Source: Halisarca cf. caerulea (Eukaryota > Porifera > Demospongiae > Chondrillida > Halisarcidae). Taken from it: 64,000 bases of DNA. Positions within the stretch are counted from its first letter, which is position 1. Each line of letters starts with the position of its first letter. Location: contig CAUJGJ010000006.1 of NCBI GenBank assembly GCA_963170055.1, forward strand, positions 1,014,498 through 1,078,497. Direction: 5' to 3'. The notes below the pieces were generated by a model, which ran no database searches, was not told the origin of the DNA, and was given only the letters and a program-made list of their open reading frames with translations. Made by a program: the position numbers and the translations under genes. Of the stretch, positions 34,831 to 64,000 are shown one piece after another.

Positions 34831-35570
34831 TTTTTGCTTTTTTGGATATTAGAGTAATGTTTACTTGAACTGAATATAATATGTTGACATTATGTTGGAA
34901 CCCTCTTCAGGAGAATCTCAGTACAAGTCGAACGTCTTGCTACTAGTATTTCCTTCTCCTACTGCCGTAAAGACCAAAATAGCAAAAATGTGGTGGTAGA
35001 ATTCTCAGCTTCTAAATACGCCCATAGGTTTGAGCAACTCCTCAGATTTATAAGTGGCCTGAAAGGTTTTCTGGAGCCTTGTAGCTCGAAGCATAGCTGT
35101 TATGTCCAGGGGTTTAGTTTGTTTTCTGAGGTCTCTGACCACAAATTAACATGTGATATAGCTCAAATGGTGTACAAAGTAGAGGATCTCCAGGAATCTT
35201 TTGCCACAGTTTGGACTATTACCATTGCATGCTCCGTGTTGAGATTTTTACCACAGTGACTGTGATTTTGAATCAAATCCCACATCTTCAAAGGTGTTGC
35301 GATTTTACCACATAACGTACAGCCGCATACATGTCCCATTGTGACCTAGTCTGGCCTTGATCTGCATTGTAAAATGAGCTTTGAACTGTACCAGTCAGAG
35401 TATAGAGAGTATGGACAGTTCAGCAAAACTCCAAACAATTTTCAAATCTTGACCAGGTCCTACTTGGCAGTCTAAAATACAAATATCTTGAATTTCTTTC
35501 TACCGATTTTTAAAATTTGATAAAATGAGGTAAGGTTTCCAAATTTTAGTGTTTGCGTCACTAAATACAG

Positions 35571-35650
35571 CGGCCATGATGGCGTCCAATTGCTACTCAT
35601 CTCCTTTACAACACCACAAGTGCTATTGGGTCTGGGAATTTTAGCGAGGT
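35571..35650. repeat. Dispersed repeat M6, copy 2
   Basis: CGGCCATGATGGCGTCCAAT, then CACAAGTGCTATTGGGTCTG. Confidence 0.65.
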
Positions 35651-36197
35651 CTGAATGGTGTTCATAACTTGTCTTATTTAGATGTCATATGTAATAGTCT
35701 ATACACTCTGTTACCGGGTCAACTACACAGTTCCTTTCTTCATAAAGAGAAAGGAACTGTAGTAGTAAGATGTAAGAAGCCAGGCGGACATCCTGACATT
35801 GTGTTCTAGTAACTAAAATAGGAGGCCCAAGTGGTTATAAGTCTTCACCAAGTTCAACTTTACTTACAAGTTCTGACAATAGGCTGAAGCCACAGAAAGG
35901 GATTATCACTTCATCACGCAAGCAATGAAATGTACACTCTGTGCTCTGTCTAAGAACCTCTCCAAAGCCTAAGCACTTAGAGGCAGAGTGTATAATAGCT
36001 AGACAGTAGCATTTTACAGTCCATGGGTTATACATGCACTCACTCCCGGGACTCATGGATATATAACTGTATGTAACTATGTGTATGAGGAAGTATTTGC
36101 CAATGTCTAATTCTCACTATGCTAAACTCCAAAACATACTAATCTTAGGATGCCACATATCACAAACTGGCTCTGATTTTTAGTATAATTGATTTAC

Positions 36198-36276
36198 CTG
36201 ATACTCCGAGTGAAAGCAATATGAAGATCCCTGCAGCAACAGTAGCTAACCGAACTTCCTTGACTAATCTGCACAT
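36198..36276 (-). CDS. Possible alternative signal-peptide exon
   Basis: 79 bp from ATG to a GTAAAT donor, phase 1. MCRLVKEVRLATVAAG then IFILLSLGVS is a convincing signal sequence with a basic N-terminus. It could serve the C exon at 33,845 or gene 2. No transcript evidence is available here. Confidence 0.5.
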
Positions 36277-36785
36277 CACTGTAAGTTTTGTTTAACCAGC
36301 TTTTGGATACTTCCTCAAATTCTTTGTTTTTGACATCTACTTCATGAACAATGGTGCATAATATTATGGTTGTCTCCTTCAGAATGTTGATCAACTTGAG
36401 CCAGATATATTTATATGCCATTCTTATCAGTTTATAGTTTTTTCACTGCCAAGAACCTCTTAAGCTCCACTTTGTAACATTTCTTTATCTGTTGAGTGTG
36501 GGTACCCTTGTATTGTTCCACCACTGATGGCTTTAGATACATTTTCAATTGACTTTGTATTACTTGGAATGTTTTGGTTATAATCATCTCAAGAAGGCTT
36601 TCGGATGTGGTCAAAACTGCCTAATATCTGGTTCCAAGTAAAGAATAGGTATATGCATGTGTTCCATGCAGCTAAAATAGGCACTTGGGAAGGGGTCTGA
36701 TACTATAATATAGTTTATAACAACTCACAATGTCATGTGTGTTCGCATGCGCACATGTGAGCAAGGTGTGTATATATATAATAGT

Positions 36786-36809
36786 ATGTGTGTGTGTATG
36801 TGTGTGTGT

Positions 36810-36877
<68 letters not shown>

Positions 36878-36888
36878 GTGTATGTGTG
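36786..36888. repeat. TG microsatellite
   Basis: About 100 bp of TG with TATG interruptions. Confidence 0.95.
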
Positions 36889-37000
36889 CCTGTCTTGTGA
36901 GGGATTTCTCTGCATCTATCTGTCTTTCTGTGTGTGCAGTTTGCATAAGGAGAGATGTTCATTTTCACTGTTGTGAACTTCAATAGTATACATGAAATTA

Positions 37001-37192
37001 GCGTCAAACCTCTTTAGAACAACACTATTGGTTGAAGTTCCACTATATGCAATGTCCTCCTTACGTAACCAACTTGCAATTGTGACCAGTACAGTTAGTA
37101 CACATCCCATGCAGTGAAACTATTTTTAACACGTGTGTTGCTGTAGAGAGAGAGATTGATGTATCACGTGACTGTGTAAAGAGGTTTGACTG
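37001..37192. mobile_element. Short Tigger-type MITE
   Basis: About 192 bp. GCGTCAAACCTCTTTA at the left and TAAAGAGGTTTGACTG at the right are inverted, with TA outside both ends. It accounts for a signal-peptide-like frame on the minus strand here. Confidence 0.7.
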
Positions 37193-37376
37193 TATGTCAT
37201 TTTAACACCCTGCTCATCATTTGGTTTCCTTGTCCTGTGTTTACTTTCACAGCACTCCTGTGGTCAGGCTAATTGTTTGTTGACGGTACAAGTTAGAATA
37301 TTATGCTAAACAAACCACTCAGCATCCATTATAAGCCACTAATGATAAGATTGTGTGTTATCAGCACTTGCTAACG

Positions 37377-38132
37377 CAGATGTGTTATGTCCCAATCCAG
37401 CCAAAAGCGCGACGTTATCTGGCTTCACGCAATGAATTTCATTATAGCGGGTATGGGGTGGGTTTGTCGCGCGCCTGTAGTTTGTTTTAGTGATGATGTC
37501 ATGTGCAAGCGGAACGTATACACGAGTATACGAGAAAGGAGTTCGAGGAACATGTGACGACACGGGATTCAGGCTGGAAAAGCAGCTTTCTTCAACAAGA
37601 AAATTTCATCGAAAAAGGCGGTGGTAGAAATCTCGGCTTTTGGCATTGAATCTGCGATATGTTATTAGTAAGGGACCGAACCCTCAGAATCGAATCTTGG
37701 GGGATCGTGCGTTGCTCCTTTCTGTTTATGTCCAACGTTTTGTAAACCGGAACCTTGTTTTCGGGCAGAAACCACTGGACATAACAGCCGTGGAGTGGAG
37801 GATCATCACCCAAGATTCGATTTAGTAAGTTTTCAATCTGTGCTTTCTTTCGAACCTACTTTCGCGTCCAAAAGCCGAGATCCTAACCACCGCCTTTTTA
37901 CCTTTTGAATTTTTTTCCGTATGGTGTAAAGAAAACTGACAGCACACAACTCGCAGAGGTTAAGTCTAGCTTTTGTTGCTTATGAAGCCAAGTATGCATA
38001 TGGCAGATACCGTCTTGACTATTTTCAGAAAGTCTACTTACATTTGGACGAAGAACGAAGCGAAAAATTATAGTACCTCGAAGACTTCGGCCATTTTGTT
38101 TTATGTCCAGAATTTGGGCATAACATACCTGC
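37377..38132. mobile_element. Non-autonomous transposon, family M3 (fold-back interior)
   Basis: Ends CAGATGTGTTATGTCCCAAT and ATTTGGGCATAACATACCTG are inverted repeats. Inside, AAAAAGGCGGTGGTAGAAAT and its near complement at about 37,870-37,900 form a second, wide inverted repeat. Lies between the two genes. Confidence 0.78.
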
Positions 38133-39162
38133 ATTAATGTAAGGAAGATATGACATTATGCTTATGAGTGCATTCTTTGTAACCAGACCATATGATGAGT
38201 TACAGTCGCCATACTTATTACAATTTAAATGATACGAGACAATCCGTAATCTGACATCCTCCCAATCGGACTATAATTTTTTTCAAGCCTCCGGTTACAG
38301 GTGATTCACTGTATGTACCAGGCTAGGTTGGTTACCGAGAGTATTTGTGTCTCTGTGACTATTAAGCCTTGTACCATATGTTGTATTTATACCACTAGGA
38401 TCAATGTAGCTAATGATATCCTTTTATATAGTATAATGATTTTGCAAAAATTAGCAACTTGAGATGAAGAAGCTGTTTGTGCTGATAAACCACCAAATCT
38501 TGTGGCATTTACCTGTGGAAAGTACTTTGTGATTTTGTAGACAAGTCACTATGCCTGTGCATATACATAAATACAATAGGCATGGCACTTACTGCAAGTT
38601 AGTTGTATCCATTACAAAGTCTCTGGAACTAGAGATCATATTTTAAAATTATTTTATGGTGATGCATGTATGCCAAAATAACACCCTAAATAGATTAGAT
38701 TTATGCATGGTGCACAGCTTTGCAGTGGGTCAAGGGGATTTCCCTCATAATGTATTTTTCTTGTGAAGGTGCCCGCCCTGTGCCACTTATAATAGGATCA
38801 ATTATGATACACAAATTGTGCATGCAGATGTAATGTGCAGAATTCACTTGTTAAAGTCTGAGGCTGCATGGTTCAAAACCCTGAAACAAACTGCTGTTGT
38901 TCTTTGCCTATGAGAGTTCGACGCCATATAATTGGCGATGTTGGAACAAATTTTGTTCAGTTCTTACTAAACACACACACACACACACACACTTCAATAA
39001 TCACTAGGTACCTTTATCTACCACACCAGGTCTATGTTCAACTATGACTAAGGGTGAGTTTGTTTACAATCTTGCTTATGCTATATTAGTGCTATTATAA
39101 TTCGTACACTCTTGAATATTTCTTGCTGATTTACAGCATCCAACACTTTTGTACTCAGAATT
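38133..39162. other. 3' flank of gene 1
   Basis: Intergenic or 3' UTR sequence directly after the gene 1 stop. A short CA run lies at about 38,971. No coding or RNA gene seen. Confidence 0.5.
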
Positions 39163-60733
<21,571 letters not shown>

Positions 60734-62010
60734 CTACGTATATCGACAAAATAAGTTATATATTTATATATAGATCTGCGTTTTTTTATGGTTGGCAAAA
60801 GTAAAATATGCAAACGTGTATCCAATGTAGTAGATGATTCTAGAGAGGAATGCCTGTCAGTTGCTGTGCAGTTGCATGCGTGAATCAGTATAGGAGGGAC
60901 AGTGGGATTACTTTTCATTGATTTCCTGAAGAATCAGTTTAAAGGAAGAAAAACACAAAGGATAGACTTGAGGCTGCTACAATTGTGTGTGTGATTTGCC
61001 TTCATCTTCTCCTGGACTAGTGAGTGACCAGTCATGTTGTAGCACTAGCTGATGACAAGTAAACACAGACATTTTGTTTTTAAAATTGGAGAAGGATATC
61101 AGTGAATTGAGAGAGATGAGGGAATGGTTGTCTCTGAAAGTTTCTGAACTTTAATCAGGAATTGTTGAGTCTACAATATTACTGAAACCTCAACAAAATT
61201 TCAAATGACGATCATAAGGTTAGATTTTAAAAGGATTACATAACTTTCAGTATTACTTACCCTTATTATGTACATCAAGAGTTGTAGTGTGAGCTCAGTT
61301 CGAAGAAAGGAAACTGGGCAGGCCTCGGATGATGAATTATTTTCAGTATTATTGCATCTTTGTTTCGGCCTGCCTTGTGAATATTATATAGATAAAAGAT
61401 TGGGATTCTGTTGTTTTCCAAGAAAAAAAGTAGAGCTGCAACATGACTACATGCTTGGCCCTAACTTAAAGGATAAAATCAGGGAAAAAATATCTTCTTT
61501 TACATTATACCTAACGCACCCTGCTTTGCAGATGCACTTGGCAAAAAAACACAGTTCCTTAAGAATTAAGGCATAACATGTACTGTGTAAGATTTCTTGG
61601 CTATCAGTGAGCCCATGTAGTAACAGCACATGTACACATATGGAGTCCCTTTGATGCTGGATATATAGTCACACATTCTTGACCAGCCCGTCAGAGAAGT
61701 ATGAGTAAGCTTTCAATGACATTAAAGATCATAGATTCCTGTGATTAAATTCATTGTCCCTACTTTCAATCAAGCAGGTGTACATGCGGTCCATAAATTT
61801 TTAAAGTGAATCACAAATTATTGACAAGTGTTTGTCCCATTTCAAGATGCTTTTCAAAGGTGGAAGATCAGAAAGGTCTTGGTGTACTTCTGCAAGTAAT
61901 GTTGATTGTATGGGTATGCATCCTTGTTCATCTCATTTGCAAACTGCTTGGCTGTGCCAAGAGTTTTAATTTGGACATCTAATTCTTCATCTCGGAAAGT
62001 GATCTTTCTA
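60734..62010. other. Upstream of the first recognised gene 1 exon
   Basis: The expected signal peptide and any earlier C or B exon were searched for on the minus strand and not found. A plus-strand 102-codon frame at 61,268 has no recognisable motif. Confidence 0.5.
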
Positions 62011-62388
62011 CAGCAGAGTCCAGATAAATTGAACTCGCCTCAGTCGAATTTCTGCTTAAATCGAATCGCAGTTTGTTCCCCTGCCAGAATCCTATACTTC
62101 CCTATACTAATTTCTACGAGTAACTGTAATTTTGCTAACACGATGATGATCATGATCATGATGTACGAATCTTGCTAGTCAATAGTCCTCTAGATACTGA
62201 CAAAAACGAGAGCTATGCCAACACCTGGCCGAAATCTCCAAATGTTACCTTTGAAGAGAAAGATTGAACTCATTGATACAGTTGAAAAGCGCCCAGCCGG
62301 AAAGAAGAAAAAAGGAATTGCCCCGAAAATTGATCATAGATACTACAAATCTATGATTCAATCGATATCGTACCAAACACCCTGTTGA
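62011..62388 (+). mobile_element. Fragment of a pogo/Tigger-like DNA transposon
   Basis: After TA at 62,009 comes a CAG-starting terminal-like sequence, and at 62,215-62,388 a 57-codon frame: MPTPGRNLQMLPLKRKIELI then DTVEKRPAGKKKKGIAPKID. The KRKIELID...GKKKKGIA wording resembles the N-terminal helix-turn-helix of CENP-B/Tigger transposases. It is truncated; the catalytic domain is absent. Confidence 0.45.
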
Positions 62389-63317
62389 CAATTCTACAAC
62401 AAACAATAAAATTCAACAGTTACATATAATATTATTGTTTCAGGTCAGCTTGGTAGTTCCTTACATAGGTGTCGCAAGTTTGTTGCATTCCAAAGAGAGC
62501 CCTTTTCAGCACTTTTGGATATTAAATAGAATTTCTGGTACGTAATTAGAAGTTTTATTGGTCCTAAGAGATTTGACTTGTACAGACTCCACTTTAGTTG
62601 CTTCCTATCTACAGACTCCTTGTAATGGGGCTTCTTTAACAATGACAGCAATTTTGGTCCATTTTGTTTGCTAGAAGGCCAAAGTGACCATATACTTTAC
62701 ACTACTCTTTTTGCCAACCATGATGCCACATTATGATTTTGCACCCAGTTAATGGCATACTATCAAAATTGTCTATATAGTGATATTGCTCTGTATTGCT
62801 CTGTTTTCAGAACAAAATTGCTTTTGAATGTGGTCAGAAGCACTGTATTATTCTGTTGCAGCACCCATAAACATCATACTATGATAGCTAATTTGTATCC
62901 TGGTAACCAATTACTGTTGATTGTTAATTATATTATGTGCAATGGCAGCCTCATCTGGAGTTGATCAGTTTCAGCCACTTACCCTACTAATTGACATCAA
63001 TTAGGAAGTGTGCTGATATCGGTATCCTGTGCTATATCACAAATATCAGTCTGATATAACATTTTCCTTTGATCCACCCTTACTTTGCCCAAACACCAGG
63101 ATACAATAATATATAGCTATACAATTATACAGAGGCGTAGCTCCATTGTTTCCTGGTTGCCAGGAAACCCCCTCATAAGATATCCCTTTAATCTAAAGCC
63201 ACCAGTATGCAAATCAATCGTACAATTAATCCCAACTCCAATTGTCATCTAACATGCACCTGCACACATGGTTCTACTGAGAGCACATGGCAACAAAAGC
63301 TGCTACGTTCATGCCAG
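62389..63317. other. Non-coding stretch before the LTR
   Basis: Between the Tigger-like fragment and the retrotransposon. Only short unremarkable frames; no feature supported. Confidence 0.5.
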
Positions 63318-63856
63318 TGTAACAGTGTGACAGTACAATCTGTGCTTGACTCATGTGTGTGTGTGTGTGTGCTTGTATGAGTATGTGCATGTGTATGTTC
63401 ACCAGTCCTTCAATCTGTCTAGACTATGTCTATAGATTTACCCTTTTAGTTGCTCACGTGTAAAGCCACACTAGTTTATCACTTATGGTTTAGTCTTTGT
63501 AACTTTTGGTTATGTCATTAGTAGATTGATTGTCTGTCTGGTTTGCAATGTGGAAGTCACCTTTTTGTGCCATGTGACTATTTTATAAGTCATCCTTAAT
63601 TTCCTTCCACCACCCTTATTAATTATTGTTGAACGTGACTTCCTACTTCAAAGTGTACTCAAAGTTATCTTTGTATCCTTTAATCTTTGCACTCAAATCA
63701 ATCTTATGTTTGCTACTTTTTGTATTTAAGTAGAACACTGAGTTTTGTAGTTAGCTTCTGTGACTGGTGAATTAAAGTGCTATTGACTTTGCTCCGTTGC
63801 TATCGCTCACTATCAGCATCGAATCTGTGATACCCCGCTCGGGTCGCGTTCTTACA
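63318..63856 (+). mobile_element. 5' LTR of a Ty3/gypsy-type retrotransposon
   Basis: Begins TGTAAC and ends CTTACA, a short inverted repeat typical of LTRs, ending two bases before a primer-binding site. It contains a TATTTAAG box (about 63,723) and an ATTAAA polyadenylation-like signal (63,771). The 5' border is inferred from the TGTAA/TTACA pairing; the 3' LTR is outside the window. Confidence 0.7.
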
Positions 63857-63858
63857 GT

Positions 63859-63876
63859 TGGCGTAGTCGGCAGGAT
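63859..63876 (+). other. Retrotransposon primer-binding site (tRNA-Ser)
   Basis: TGGCGTAGTCGGCAGGAT is complementary to the 3' end of animal tRNA-Ser (ending ATCCTGCCGACTACG plus CCA) over 18 bases, two bases after the LTR. This fixes the element as tRNA-primed. Confidence 0.85.
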
Positions 63877-63884
63877 AGTGAAAC

Positions 63885-64000
63885 ATGGCAGAGCAACCAG
63901 CCCCGCGAGTCCAAAGACCCCTTGTGTTACCCGACGTGTACACCGGTGAGGGAAGTTTTGTTGACTGGGCAAAGCACTTTGGAAATGTTGCTGCTGTCAA
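63885..64000 (+). CDS. Start of retrotransposon gag-like frame (partial)
   Basis: ATG nine bases after the primer-binding site opens a frame to the window end: MAEQPAPRVQRPLVLPDVYT then GEGSFVDWAKHFGNVAAV. The LPDVYTGEGSFVDW segment resembles the N-terminal capsid region of gypsy-type Gag proteins (a short proline-rich lead, then a YxGxGxFxxW-like stretch). Only the first 38 codons are visible, so intactness is unknown. Confidence 0.65.
   Translation, partial: MAEQPAPRVQRPLVLPDVYTGEGSFVDWAKHFGNVAAV

Larger units (their letters stand above)
34271..36197. other. Between candidate first exons, no gene recognised
   Basis: Holds an M3 end fragment and one M6 repeat copy. An 89-codon plus-strand frame at 34,990 has no recognisable domain, and I do not call it. 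Confidence 0.5.

Noticed and set aside
34990..35259. 89-codon plus-strand frame
   Set aside because: No recognisable domain, no splice or start context beyond chance, and no match elsewhere in the window.
37065..37110. A fourth signal-peptide-like start (MGCVLTVLVTIASWL) with a phase-1 GTAAGG donor on the minus strand
   Set aside because: It lies wholly inside a short TA-flanked MITE (37,001-37,192), so the hydrophobic frame is most likely accidental.
61268..61576. 102-codon plus-strand frame
   Set aside because: No motif recognised; possibly a transposon remnant, but nothing supports a gene.

Overview
This 64-kb window is eukaryotic and almost certainly from a basal invertebrate animal. 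Genes are split into short exons with GT-AG introns. The sequence is AT-rich and holds many TG/CA and AT microsatellites, non-autonomous DNA transposons and the start of an LTR retrotransposon. The encoded proteins are animal receptor tyrosine phosphatases with fibronectin type III (FN3) ectodomains. A sponge is my best guess, but this is inference from gene content and was not tested.

Two paralogous receptor-type protein tyrosine phosphatase (RPTP) genes lie head to tail on the minus strand. Gene 1 covers 60,733 down to a stop codon at 39,163. I placed 28 consecutive exons by their splice sites, and they keep one open frame of 1,724 codons plus a stop. In order they encode FN3 domains A-B-C-A-B-C, five ordinary FN3 domains, a transmembrane helix (49,086-49,200), a juxtamembrane segment, an intact catalytic phosphatase domain D1, and a second domain D2 that has lost key catalytic residues. 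The 5' end of gene 1 is not identified. Gene 2 runs from a signal-peptide exon at 31,108-31,201 to the left edge. It has 18 in-phase FN3 exons in the window: C, five C-A-B triplets, C, and one ordinary FN3. By analogy with gene 1, its transmembrane and phosphatase parts should lie just beyond base 1. Two more possible signal-peptide exons (36.2 and 34.2 kb) and one isolated C-type FN3 exon (33.8 kb) sit between the genes.

The ectodomain repeats are three distinct FN3 subtypes in strict order. Subtype A has no cysteine, B has exactly one, and C usually has three, so each B-C pair has an even number. This suggests an interdomain disulfide. The array is still growing: 9,577-13,340 and 13,857-18,170 are a recent tandem duplication with breakpoints inside a B exon and an A exon, leaving a half B exon at 18,053-18,170.

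Introns and intergenic DNA hold several miniature transposon families. One, about 0.7 kb long with ends CGCATGTGGGACATGTCC, has about ten copies. Others have CACAGGGTGTTTATA ends, TATGTTATGCCC ends, or pogo/Tigger-like CAG ends flanked by TA. A 569-bp hairpin-bearing element is nested in one copy of the first family. At the right edge, on the plus strand, are an LTR, a primer-binding site matching tRNA-Ser and the start of a gag-like frame of a Ty3/gypsy-type element.
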